The translations under genes and the position numbers were made by a program. A DNA stretch of 64,000 nucleotides from Austropuccinia psidii (Eukaryota > Basidiomycota > Pucciniomycetes > Pucciniales > Sphaerophragmiaceae), in NCBI GenBank assembly GCA_023105745.1, contig JALGQZ010000006.1, positions 36,597,686-36,661,685 of the forward strand, written 5' to 3'. The notes beneath the pieces were generated by a model. It had not been told where the DNA came from. It did not search any database and was given only the letters and a program-made list of their open reading frames with translations. Positions 1 to 10,822 of this stretch are shown here, in pieces. Positions within the stretch are counted from its first letter, which is position 1. Each line of letters opens with the position of its first letter.

Positions 1-400
1 AGATATGAATGATATAGTATTAATATAGTACTATCAGGATGAATATAAATATAATTGAATATATTTATAAGGTTTATGATATAAGGTATAAGGGTAAGAT
101 TATGTTCCTTCTATAAATAAGGGTTATTGATAAATTTTATAAGATAACTAATGATAATATCTTCAAACAGTACTTCAGAACTACTACTATAATGGTAAGA
201 CTATTGAATAATATTGAGCTCTTTCATTAATAATATAGCTATCTCTAATTAATTAATCATAAATAATAATATAAGATACTGAGCCTAGCTACTGATCTTT
301 TTAATGAAATACTAGATTATCCTACAAGAGAGGGGATTGATTAATCCTCAAGAGTATTGTCTGAATCAGAAGCATGGGTGGAAAAACAGGGAGAGAGACC

Positions 401-630
401 CTTTATTTATACCTTTTGGGGCCTCCATAGAGCCTTCCAAAAACAAGGGACTTGAAATTCTTCCAATTTTGAGTCATTTTCACTGGTGAGGTATTTTTGG
501 TGTGGTGCCTTTTGACAAATAAGATTGAGCCATAATTTCAACTAATTGTTCTGACCAATTAGATCTATCCATTACATCAATTGGTAATTCTGAGTATGCA
601 CTTTGAATTAATTCCAATTCTGACCAATAA
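401..630 (-). promoter_or_regulatory. U3 promoter of LTR B: inverted CCAAT boxes and TATA box
   Basis: Read on the minus strand, three ATTGG pentamers (plus-strand CCAAT at about 554, 613 and 623, two of them as TGACCAAT) precede a TATAAATAAAG box at 411-401. The second copy has the same arrangement, with the TATA box at about 20043-20033. This fits a pol II promoter with NF-Y/HAP-type sites in the U3 region. Transcription would run leftward, away from the pol remnant and into U5. Confidence 0.6.
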
Positions 631-688
631 GATGCTTACTTGTGGTTCTGAAAAGCTATTGGAAAAGTTGGATATGCACTATGGGTAA

Positions 689-2857
689 TGTAAAGTTTGT
701 CTATGAAACTCTTGATAATAGTAACAATATCAAGAGTACTATTACTGTCCTCAGTAGAAAAATATAATATAACAAAATATTATAACAACAAATTAAATAT
801 AATTACTAAAATAATTATATTAATAAAATAAGTTTAATTATTATTATATAATTTAATAATAATAAAGATTATTAATAATTATAATTAATTATAATTATTC
901 TATTATTTTTATAGTCACTGACAGTTATAACAATAAGAAGTGTGAAGATTTTAATGAGACAATTACACATGGAAAATATAAATATTTAACCAATTATAAA
1001 TAATATAAATATTATTTATATAAAGAAATTATAACACACACTGTGCAGATATAATCCTTATAAGAAAATTAAATATAAAAAAGCTAATATAGATAAAACA
1101 ATTATAGAATTTTAGAGAAAAACTTACTTATAATATATAATTAATACAACAAGTAAAATATAACAGTTATTATATTAAATAATTATTATAAGTTAAAAAC
1201 ACGCCAAAAGTCAATATTTTAAGAGATGAGACAAAATTTCCTAATAAAAATATGATTTAAAGAGCTTTTAAGAGGAATTTATGGATTTTAAAAGATATTT
1301 TAAGACAATAATTTTATTAAATAAAATATATTATTGATGATTACAACAATAATCTAATTTCTATGATTTCAATTCTTCAATTTAAGATTTATAAAGAATA
1401 AAATACTTAAGAAATACTTTAATGATAATATTTTATATATAATAAGACTTTACCTGTTTAAATGTCTAATATGATTGGATTGGATTGAATTGATGGACAA
1501 AAACAGTGATGAATAGACTATTTTTATATCTGCAGAGAAGCTCTCATGATTCACAATGGATATAGAGGGAGTGCTCAGGTCAAAACTGAAAAACCATGCT
1601 TAAAAATAAGGTTCTTAAATTAAGGTAATTTATTTTTAATTCCAATTTAAACCTACTGGTGTTATTCTTAACTCCAACTAACTTTAATCCTCACTTAAGT
1701 TAATTATTTTAAGCTTCCATATAAAATAAGTTTATTTATTTTAACGTGCATCACATGAACAACTTCAAAATAAAGCTTCAAGCAAAAATCTCTTAAGTTC
1801 AATTTTGAATTAATTTTTAAAGAAATCTTAATTTTCTCTAAGTATAATTAAAAGAGTAATTTTCCAGGCTCATTACCAGTAAAACCTATTTATAAAAGAT
1901 ACTTAAAATTTTCTTTATACACAGATAACATTGAATCGTAAGCTGTGTGAAAATTTCAAGTAAATCCATTAAGATTTGGATTTTTAATGAATTTTTGAAG
2001 TTATTACTATTTTTCCATGTAAAATAGCAATACACACTAAACCTTAGCTTTTGATAAGGTTTTAATGCTTGTAACCTTAAAGTTTTAAGCTTATTTAAGC
2101 TTTGACAGGTCTCAAAACTTTGATTTCAAGCCTGAATATTGGTATTTACCCTTTGGCAGCTTGAAATTCCTGTCCAAATTGGGATAAACCCAGTTTAAAC
2201 TTCAAGGTCTGATCATAGTCTAATCTTAAAGTTTAAATAAGGTTTAAAATCCTCTAATACAGATGGACAACCTTAATTGATTCCTTTCAGATCCAAAAAG
2301 CTGGGTACCCCAGCTCTGTTTGGTCTTTTTCCTTTGTCCCACCTTTTTGCATGGATTTTTCCCTTTTATTTATTTAAAGCCATACTATGGACTTAAACAC
2401 CTTTAAATTGAGCTCACACAGGATTTACATACTGTATGGAAAATCCTTAGCCAATTAAGTTAATTTACACAACACCTCAATTTTAACTAAAATTTTGGTA
2501 AGTTTGCATAAGCCTTATGAAACTTTAAATTTAAGCTTATTTAAGCTTAAATTGAACAATTTTCAAAAAATGTTAAAAAAGTTACATTAGTACTGTGAGA
2601 TTCTTAAATCTTCCAATAACTTAAGAAATAAGCATTTTTGGGTATAACACCCTATGGGTGTACCCTAGGTTATTTTTGGTGTAGAACCTAAAAATGACAT
2701 AATAATTATAACTTTGTTTATCCAAACAAAATTTATACTTATTTTTTGTTATTTTTCATTTTAATTTCAACTGAAAAGTCTGTTCAAGACTAAATCAGCT
2801 GTATATAAAGTTATTTGTGGACTTATGGGTATGTCATATATACCTCACAGGCTCACA
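689..2857 (-). repeat. Solo LTR of family A with 5-bp target duplication
   Basis: A 2,169-bp block beginning TGTAAAG and ending CTCACA is flanked on both sides by the pentamer GGTAA (684-688 and 2858-2862). This is the expected target-site duplication of an LTR integrase. Its reverse complement matches 25041-27135 along its length, for example the segment around 2640-2760 against 25150-25270 and 900-1100 against 26780-26980. No coding remnant lies inside, so it is a solo LTR left after LTR-LTR recombination. It is inserted within LTR B copy 1, and the corresponding site in copy 2 (about 20337) is empty. Confidence 0.88.
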
Positions 2858-3499
2858 GGTAAGGTAGGTAATTATGTAATGACTGTTGTCTTTTATGTAA
2901 AGATATGAATTTGAATATTCATAAGGTTAGGTGTATATAGGTTCATTTTACTTTCTGATGTATGGTACTTATGGAAATATGAATAAGGGGTAAGCATGGC
3001 TGTAAATGTATAGATTGATATTAAATTATTCTGTAAATTTTCTTTCAATTTGAGTTAAATATGAAATTATAGTATGCATATTATAATAATTTTCTTATGG
3101 TGAGTTTAGTGAGTCTCTGTATGAGGGTATATATATACTTTATCTAAATCCATGATACCTTGCTTAATTTCAATCCTATGGCTTTGAGCCAATATATAAC
3201 CCTAGGTTAAATTTTATTTAGATCCTAATGGTGAAATTTTTTCAGCCTTCTAGGCTTAGGTATGATATGTTAAAATAAGTGATTTTATAATATTTTACTT
3301 TTCTTTCACTTTCTTTTTATTTATTATTATTATTTATTAATTATTGTTTTATTTTTTGTTATTCTTATTTATTTTTATCTAATTTTATTTATTTCTATTA
3401 AATTTATATTTTAATTTTATACAAACTATAACTATCTATTAATATTACCATTGTACCAAAGTGGACTTGAACCTTGGAGAAAAGGTATGGAAGACCACA

Positions 3500-3511
3500 T
3501 CTCCCCCTCTA
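3500..3511 (-). other. Polypurine tract of the minus-strand Gypsy element
   Basis: The minus strand reads TAGAGGGGGAGA immediately before the LTR start TGTGGTC. A purine run touching the 3' LTR is the plus-strand DNA priming site of LTR retrotransposons. It fixes the LTR boundary at 3499 and shows the element reads leftward. Confidence 0.75.
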
Positions 3512-3539
3512 TTTAATAATGTCCCCAGAATTCAACATT

Positions 3540-4931
3540 AAAGTTCAATTTATCAGTACTTGCCAGTTTTTATTCTGATTCTTCTGTTTAATTTTCCTCC
3601 TCAATGCCTTCTTTCTCAAGTTCCTCATCTTCTTCTCCTGAGCTTTACTTTTCTGGATGTCCTCTTGAATAAAACCTTTTTTATTTGACTTGCTGAAAAT
3701 CTTTTTGCTAATTTACTCCATCTAGCTCTTAAAGCTCATGTGGAACATTTTTCATTTGTTCAAGAGCACTCTATTCCCCATTCCATCTATTATTGAATAA
3801 CAATCCCTATAGAGACTACAAAGCTCTATTGTAAACTAATACACTCGCTCCAGGTTCAATTGACTTTCTTATTTGATGTACCAACCTCTTATCTCAATAT
3901 TTTATTGAATCTTCCCTAAAATTTCTCAGCTTCTTTTCTTCCTTTTTTCTCATTTCCTCCTTCCTATATAATTGAGTAGCTCTTGATTTCAATAAATCTT
4001 CTGTTGATGAAACTTTATTCCATTTTATTGCTAAATATGTTTTGCTTCTATATCTATTGGTAATACTGATGTTTGACAAAATTGAATTTTAAATGGTGAG
4101 TACTGTGTTGTCCTTTTTGTTGAGATTCTGTAAGAAAACTTAACCAGAGGTATAAATTATTTCCATTTTGAACTATTTTCTCCACAAATTTTTACAAAGG
4201 CATCCCTAGCTGCTTGTGCCCTCTTTCTACCATTCCTAGAGATTCAGGATAATAAGAGGTTGTGACCCTTATTTTTTATCCTTCCTTCCTTACAGAATCT
4301 TGTAACTCTTTTAAAAATTCACGTCCTCCATCTGTGACCTCCCTTGGTGCTCCATATCTGAAAATAAATTCTGTAGTTAACCATTCTGAGACTGAATTTT
4401 CTGTAAGTTTAACCAGAACTGTTTCTGGCCATCCTGAAAAATTATATCTTGCTACTACCAAATATTTTCAATTTAATGTTTTTACATGCACTGCATCCAT
4501 GCTTACTCATTCAAATAAAGTGGAGGTTAGTGATATTTTCCCCTCTTCTTTTGTGTGGTAATGGCTTCTCTTTTGACAATATTTAATGTTTTTACCCATT
4601 TATTAACTATTTTCTTTATTCCTTGCCACCAAAATATTTCCTTCACTCTTATGTAATTTTAATTTTCTCCTCTTTGTCCCATTTCTCCATGTGACAACTT
4701 CATGATTTCCTTTCGTGTTTTTTGTATTGAGACAGCTACTTGAGGGTTTGGCTTATTCCTCCTTTTAAGATGGCCTTTCTCTAAAACAAAATTGGGTGAA
4801 TTTGTTTTCATTTTTCTGAAAGCCCCATATCTACTGTCAAATGGCATTCTTAATGTCCTTAAATATTCCTTCATTATTTTCAAAAAGCCTTCCTGACTTT
4901 CTGGTAATATAACTCCTGAGAATCTTATCAT
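3540..4931 (-). pseudogene. Gypsy integrase with C-terminal domain (decayed)
   Basis: This is the 3' end of pol from a minus-strand Ty3/Gypsy element. The piece at 4931-4659 is the N-terminal integrase zinc-binding region and still shows LSHGEMGQRGE, the second half of the HHCC motif. At 4461-4276 the catalytic core keeps a SGWPE segment and RYGAPREVTDGGREF, whose aspartate is the second catalytic acid. After a stop, PESLGMVERGH continues the core with its glutamate. The open piece at 4079-3894 and the sequence to about 3540 hold an SH3-like tail (EPGASVLVYNRAL, NNRWNGE) and an acidic end (GEEDEELEKEGIEEEN). Frameshifts and stops separate the pieces, so it is inactive. Confidence 0.8.
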
Positions 4932-5164
4932 CTTTATATGCTTTACTTCAAGCCCTGGGTGTGTCTTTATCCATTCTTCTTCTTCATCAAATTCAGATGT
5001 CTCCTTTTCATCATCATCTTCTACTTGAGGTCCTCTTTATAATCAATCTGGCATTTTGAAAGTTTTTCCTGGTTTGCGTACTAATTTAAAGGAGAATGAT
5101 TGAATAAAAGCAACCCATCCTGTCATTGGGGCATTTGGTAAACAAGGTGAATTTATTATTTCAA

Positions 5165-5437
5165 TCAAAGCTTTTGCATCAACTTGTAATTCAAAGTGTC
5201 GTCCCAATAATATGGTCTGAATCTTTTTTTAATATTTTTTTCCACTCCACATAGCTCAAGCTTTGACTGTGAGTATCTTGATTCTGATCTTGAGAATGTA
5301 ATTAACTCACAAAGAACTGGTCTATCCTTCCCCTCTGTATTTTCTTGGGTGAGGACTGCTCCAGAATCTATGTAGCTTGATTCTACTACCAATTTGATCT
5401 TTCCTCCTTTATTTGAATAGTATCTTTTATCCCACAT
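5165..5437 (-). pseudogene. Gypsy RNase H domain fragment
   Basis: An open stretch of 90 codons reads YIDSGAVLTQENTEGKDRP and then SRSESRYSQSKLELCGVEKN. This is the usual Gypsy RNase H pattern: a strand carrying the first catalytic acid, a conserved G-x-L-x-Q segment, then the R-Y-S-Q-x-K-L-E-L helix with the catalytic glutamate. It lies between the reverse transcriptase and integrase fragments in the expected order, and the C-terminal part runs out of frame. As pol RNase H it would have degraded RNA in the RNA-DNA hybrid during reverse transcription. Confidence 0.75.
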
Positions 5438-5439
5438 CC

Positions 5440-6600
5440 ATTAAACATCTTCTCTGATGAGCCTCCTGAGTTGTGAAACAATCTGACAGAAACTTTGAAT
5501 AAAAATTCTCACATAAGCACAAAGAACCGGAAATCCGCTCACTTATTTCCTACCTAGGAGCTTTGACAAATTTTTAATATTATTGATTTTCTGCTTTAAA
5601 ATTCTCCTTCCATTAAAAGACACCAGATGTCCTACTATATCCAATGCTGGGAGACAACATGCAAATTTTTCCCCTGAGATAGTAAGTCCTGCTTCCTCAA
5701 TTCTGAACAATATTCTGTCTAATGTTACTGCATATTCACAAATGGATCTTCTTATTCAGTCATTTTCTTGTAAATTCTCATTGTTATAAGTTGATCTTGA
5801 GCCTTTAATTCCTCCACCATCAACAAAAAATCCGTACATTTTCTGGTATTTCCTCCTGAAGTATCCAAGTCATCTGAGCTTGATATACTGCAATGGAGTT
5901 ATTTTCTCATTGAGGAAATATTGGAAGCTGCAATCTTCCCAATGGGGCTTCAAAATTTTTAAGGAGTCTTGTAGAGATATTGGATTCCCTTTCATAATAT
6001 CCTCCCATTATATCTCTAAGTCCATAGCATTCTCTTCCAGAGAAGGCATCCACAAATTCTTAAATATCAGGGGGTAATACTTCATCATAGATTGTAGCTT
6101 TGTTAAGTTCTTGCAATTCATGTACAATTATAGGTTTTCCATTTGAATTTGCTAAGCATAAAGAGGGACTTGTGTAGCTTGAGGTATACTGTTAATAAAG
6201 TCCTGTTCTTATCCTTTTTCTAATCAGCTCTGTGAATTGGGGTAAAATAGGTTTTGGTACTGGAATTGGATTCTTTTGCCATGGTGTATGTGGTATGGTA
6301 TTCTGTAAGGCTTCCCATATTAATGTTTAAGTAAACCTCTTTCCTCTTCACTGAATGAAATAGCCTTTTCTCTTGAAGCTATGACACTCTTAATTAAGCT
6401 TTTTTTGTACTTTTGAAAGCCATCCAGGTGGTCCAAAATTGATGAATTCTTATCTTTCCTTGATTATTTTTGATGTAAAAATAAGCTTGGGTGGCTTTGG
6501 TGATACTGGCGTAACATATGGATCTCTTGATAATGGCGGCATTTCCAAAGGAAGGATTTATTTCTTGTGGCATATGCTAATCAACTGATTTAACCTACTT
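5440..6600 (-). pseudogene. Gypsy reverse transcriptase (decayed)
   Basis: Translating the minus strand from 6600 gives MPPLSRDPYVTPVSPKPP, AISFSEEERGLLKH and YGKPYRIP. After frameshifts come QELNKATIYDEVLPPDI, EFVDAFSGRECYGLRDIMGG and NFEAPLGRLQLP. These are the fingers and palm of a rust-type Gypsy reverse transcriptase with its upstream linker. Further on, RILFRIEEAGLTISGEKFAC, DIVGHLVSFNGR and VRIFIQSF mark the thumb and connection. At least eight stops or frameshifts interrupt it. The reading stops abruptly near 6600, where unrelated sequence begins, so the upstream part of this pol was displaced by an insertion or belongs to another copy. Confidence 0.78.
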
Positions 6601-6814
6601 GAGTACTGATTTATATTTTGCTGCACTATTTTGGTGATCCATTTTTTTAATATCACTGAAATTATTCTGTTTTTCTCTTTATTATTATTAGTATCTTTTT
6701 ATTCATATCAATATCCTTTATTGAAAAATTTGATTTAATAAATTTATCTCTTATTTTTTTTTCAATAATTGAATATTAAATTTACTTTTTTGTGTTTATC
6801 ATATATATATATAT
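6601..6814. other. Left junction of the insert splitting the Gypsy element
   Basis: Gypsy coding similarity ends near 6600. Sequence up to the MITE is low-complexity AT-rich DNA ending in a TA dinucleotide run (about 6800-6814). I see no clear terminal repeat at the junction. Confidence 0.35.
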
Positions 6815-7594
6815 GGTGTTGGTAAACACACATAAGCCTTTAGTAAAAACACATAAGACCTTACGTGTTTTACCATAAATTTACATGTCTTTACCAGTTT
6901 ATGGCCAAAACACATAAGTGACTTATTTTTTTTAAAAAAATTCCTCAGGCTCAGTTTTGAGCATCTTTATAATATTTTTTCCAAAATGGGATGTTAAGGT
7001 CCCCAAATTTCTTCAAAAATCTTTTTGCCCTATTTCTCTATTTTGGGCAATTTGGAAAAATGGCCTGTTTTTTGAAAAAATTCATTAAACATTTTCCCAC
7101 TTATGAATCTCCATACTTTTCTTCTAAAGTGTAGGGAAAGCCCTTGAGAATAAAAGACCAGAAGCCCAACAGTTTGGTATCTTTTTTTCCAGGACAATTG
7201 TAGGCCCAAAAAGTCCTTTTTTTATATTTTTGTTCATTGTTGTAAGTAAATTGAAAATGCCATTTATGACATCAATTTAATTAAAAATTAAATTTTTGGC
7301 ATTAACAGTGCCATAAATGGCATCACAAATGACATAATAATGCCATGAATGGCATCAAGAATGACATATAGATGCCATTTATGGACATAACATTAGCATA
7401 AATGGGATTGCAGAAATGCCATAAATGGCCTCAACAATGGCATTAATTGCCTTAAAAATGGTGTTAATGGCCTTAAAAATGGAATGAATGGCCTTAGAAA
7501 TTCCATAAATGGCATCAATGGAATCAGAAATGCCAGAAATAGCTATATTTCATTTAAAAAACACATAAGGACTTACATGTTTTTACAAACACCC
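6815..7594. mobile_element. 780-bp MITE derived from the MULE family
   Basis: The left end GGTGTTGGTAAACACACATA and the right end GTTTTTACAAACACCC are inverted copies and match the MULE ends at 61931 (GGGTGTTGGTAAACACACG) and 50997. The flanks are TA runs, compatible with a 9-bp target duplication, though any register fits such sequence. Inside the left end, the CCTCAGGCTCAGTTTTGAG segment (6946-6964) also occurs in both MULEs at about 46667 and 62000. The segments TTCCCACTTATGAAT and AATAAAAGACCAGAA are shared too. There is no transposase. It is a non-autonomous deletion derivative of the MULE, older than the two autonomous copies because most of its CACGTAAG boxes now read CACATAAG. Confidence 0.85.
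7255..7545. repeat. Degenerate ATGGCATCA minisatellite inside the MITE
   Basis: About 290 bp consists of variants of an 18-20-bp unit resembling AATGCCATAAATGGCATCA. Both ATGGCAT and its complement ATGCCAT recur, so the array is rich in short dyads. It replaces the coding interior of the autonomous element. Confidence 0.7.
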
Positions 7595-7603
7595 TATATA
7601 TAT

Positions 7604-8454
7604 AATAGGCCAAAATGCTATAAAATCTCAATATTTTGCTTCTTTATTTCTTCCACTTAGTTAAGCTTGCAGTTTTAGGTCATACAGGACCCTGCAACTC
7701 AGGTTTTCAGACCCTGTATATTAGGTATAAAGAATACTGCCTTTTTATATCATACAAGGAAAATAAGACCCCTTGTCCATTTCTTCACAAGAGAGTAGTT
7801 TTCTGTCTTGCTGAGGACCTCCTGGCCTTGAATTTGAATTGATCAAAAGGATTTTTTTTGGGTTGAAAAATTTCTTCTTTTAATATAAACTTGGACTGTG
7901 TTGTGGTTTTATAATTCATAAAATTTTGGGTTGATAGATATTGAGTTAATCTTTTTCTTATAATTACCAATTCTTATTGAATTTTCAATTCTAGATTTCT
8001 GTCATTCTTTCTTCAATATTTTATTATTTGGTCAATTTATCACATATATTTGGAGATTTTATTTGAGCCATTTCAAATCTGACTTCTTCTTTATTGACAT
8101 TATTTCTTTAATTCCACCAATTCTTTTATTCACCAAAATGAAGAAATAGATCATAAGCCCTCAGGTGTGCCACCCCTGAAGTTTTAATTAATACAAGTAC
8201 TTGAAATTCCACTACTCCTTTCATGGATTCATGAAATTGCCAATTTTATATATTGAAAGAAATTCCCTTAATTTTAAATTTGAATATGCCTTTAGGACTC
8301 TTTTTTCTTTTTTTATGATGAGCTTAAAAAAATATTCCATATTGATGATCTTCCAATCATTCTTATAAAAATTCATCATATAATTATTGAGCCTCCAATA
8401 TACTATTGAAATTTTTCTAATTTTTAATTTTTATTTTTAATATTGATATTCAGG
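7604..8454. other. AT-rich insert without recognised gene
   Basis: Only short open frames are present. Two members of a dispersed motif family are visible (7670-7691, CAGTTTTAGGTCATACAGGA, and 7806-7830). Nothing else is identifiable. Confidence 0.4.
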
Positions 8455-10140
8455 TGTGGGATAAGACACCCTCTCCATTTGAGCTTCTGCAGTTGGTTTC
8501 TCTAGCTTATTTGTATTTTGACTTTTATTCTTTTCATATTTTCTTGATTAAATTTCACCTTTTAGCTTTATTATTTTGAGTATTATTCATACTAAGAAGA
8601 GGGTTTAATTTTTGTGGTGACCTGAAGCTATATAATGGCAGTCTAAAAGGCTATAGCTCTAATCAACTAAGAGGTATTTCCCCTCATCAGACCAGGTCTG
8701 ACCTTGGCTGCTTGGTGTATACATATTTTCAAATTAAATACAGACCATTTGTCCAAGTGCCACCTAGAACAGGAAGACAATTAAAGCCTCTCTTTCCTGA
8801 ATAATATTTTTCAATAATAATATTAATAATAAACATCATATTTCTAATCTCTATGTGATTGATAATTTTTATTGTTTCTTCTTTTTTTTATTGATTATAT
8901 ATGTATTTATTCTTATTCATACATATATTTGTTTGCTTTTTCATATATACTATTTTCTAGTATTAAGATTTTAATATTTCCAGCTCAAGGTCATGGTGGA
9001 CTCATATAATTGAATATTCATTTATTTGGAAAATGATAAATGGAAAGTTCCATTTTATAGTTTATATGAAATTTGAATATTTATCTAGTGGAAAATAATT
9101 AAAAAAGAAGTTCCATTTTATAGTATTGATGGACTTATATTTTCTATAATAATATCATTTTATAATGAATAAAAAGAAATTTTAATTAGCTTTTCCACTT
9201 TAGAGTAATAGTGGACCAACAATTGACTCAAAGGTTCCGCTTTCAATCTAAAACCTATTTGATAAAAAATATAGCAATAATAAACAGCCATTCAATCAAT
9301 ATTAAAGTATCATAATTATATTTACAATAATATAGTCATAAATATATATTGATAGTATTTAAGTAAACTAAAAAATAAAATTTCCAGTTTTAGGTAATAG
9401 AGGACCCATATATCCAAATAGGAAGAAATATTGTCATAAAATCATCAATAAGCTATCCAAACAAAGACCTTATAGTCTTACTGAGGGATTTATGAGCTTA
9501 AATTAGCATAGATATTACTATAAAGCTGGAAATATGTAATAAAACAAGCACTTTATGGTCTTGCTGAAGACCTTATGAGTCTAAATCAGCATAGTTATTA
9601 GTATAAAACTGGGAATTAGTCATGAAACAAGAGCTTTATTGTCTTGCTGAGGACCCTATGAGTCCAAATAAGAATATATTGTAGTATAAATCTGTAAATA
9701 AGTCATGAAACAAGCACTTTATGGTCTTGCTGAGGACCTCCTGGTCCAAATCAGAACCTGAATAAGTAACAAGTGTCAAAATAAGGAAATAGATCAGAAT
9801 TTCATATTCATGCTAAGGACTTTTTTGCTTTTTTAAGTGGATAGTGGGCTTATTTGATATTTTTCTGGGAAAAATATTCCTAAGTCTTCCAAGAACTTCT
9901 CCAAAATTCTGGAAATTTCTTGAATATTCCTAAATCTTCCTAAAAATCCTGATATATTCTTAGGTCTTCTAAGTCCACTCTAAATCGAGAAAATCACAAT
10001 TCAAGAAAGATAAAAAATATTCTAACCAATAACAATCAAGGGATGTTCAAGCTCTGACCAATCATATCACAGGATGTGGGATTTAAATTCTGACCAATCA
10101 AACTGAAGAGATATTCAAGCTCTGACTAATCATATTGCTC
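8455..10140 (-). repeat. Putative LTR-like block (family D)
   Basis: The left end TGTGGGATAAG resembles the U5 end of LTR B copy 2 (TGTGGGATAAATG at 19143). At 10030-10135 three TGACCAAT/TGACTAAT boxes recur in the same orientation relative to that end as in LTR B. Between them lies an 83-bp tandem repeat. This arrangement suggests a minus-strand LTR. I could not find its other end, a TATA box, a PBS or a partner copy, so the limits and nature are provisional. Confidence 0.4.
9469..9760. repeat. 83-bp tandem repeat, about 3.5 units
   Basis: The phrase CTTTATGGTCTTGCTGAGGA recurs with starts at about 9469 (diverged), 9551, 9634 and 9718. Each is followed by CCT-ATGAGTC(T/C)AAAT and then by ATAAA-CTGG-AAT-AGTCATGAAACAAGC. 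Spacing is 82-84 bp. The repeat has no open frame and lies inside the LTR-like block. Confidence 0.85.
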
Positions 10141-10715
10141 CACATAGTCTCTTCTTTTTTGTTTTGGCCAAGTTGTGGTTTGATACATTTTTCCTTTTTA
10201 AATTTAGGTTTGATTGGGAACATAAAAGGAGGCCTTCTTCCCAGAGCCCAAATTTGTTTTCTCAACTTCTCAATATTTTTTTATACATATTGGTCTTAAC
10301 CTATATTTTAGCTCTATTTGAAGTAGATAGTATTTGAAGTATATTTTTATGGAATCAATTTTCCCAGTTGTCCCTTTAAATATATTTTGATATTATAATA
10401 CTTATATCATGCTTATATCTTATCATTTTCCTTATTTACTATAATAATATAATATTATTTTATTAGGGTATTATATTATTATATTATTTTATTATAATAA
10501 TATTATAAATTAATCATACTACTTTATTGAGATTTCATTTTATTATTATGATAATTTAATACTGTTGCATTATGATATGATATTATAATAGTATTGCTAC
10601 CTGTTTTTGCTATTTTATTATAGTACATCAAGGAATTATCTTAATATTTTTTTGTCTTTTTTTATAATATTTTTCATTATAGCCTTTATTATTTTTATTC
10701 TCTTTCTTTTTAAAG

Positions 10716-10822
10716 CAAGGGGGGTGGCTAGTTTATTATTCTTAGTTTTTCAGAAAAAAATTAAAGAAAATTAAGAATCAAAAAAGAAAAAAATTAAATT
10801 AAAAAGCTGGTAACCCCCCTTG
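10716..10822. repeat. Spaced inverted repeat with C6/G6 arms
   Basis: CAAGGGGGGT at 10716-10725 is repeated exactly as its complement ACCCCCCTTG at 10813-10822. Inner parts also pair loosely (GGCTAG with CTGGTA; ATTCTTAG with TTAAGAAT). The roughly 87-bp spacer is A/T-rich, so the whole can fold into a long hairpin. Confidence 0.6.

Larger units (their letters stand above)
1..3499 (-). repeat. LTR family B, copy 1 (runs off left edge, split by a solo LTR)
   Basis: Segments 1-688 and 2863-3499 align, in the same order and orientation, with the uninterrupted sequence 19640-20848. The missing middle is exactly the solo LTR at 689-2857. On the minus strand the LTR opens with TGTGGTCTTCC at 3499, directly after a purine tract, so this is the 3' LTR of the minus-strand Gypsy remnant at 3.5-6.6 kb. 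A minus-strand TATA box (TATAAATAAAG, 411-401) and several ATTGG boxes upstream of it (550-630) form the U3 promoter. The U5 end lies outside the window. By comparison with the complete copy, about 500 bp is missing. Confidence 0.85.

Noticed and set aside
6800..6814. TA dinucleotide run as a stand-alone microsatellite
   Set aside because: Better explained as the insertion target of the MITE, with the matching TA run on its other side at 7595.
8640..8720. Possible tRNA around GGCAGTCTAAAAGGCTATAG
   Set aside because: No B box or T-arm and no acceptor pairing.
9469..9760. Regularly spaced repeats resembling a CRISPR array
   Set aside because: The whole 83-bp unit is repeated, with no unique spacers, and the context is eukaryotic.
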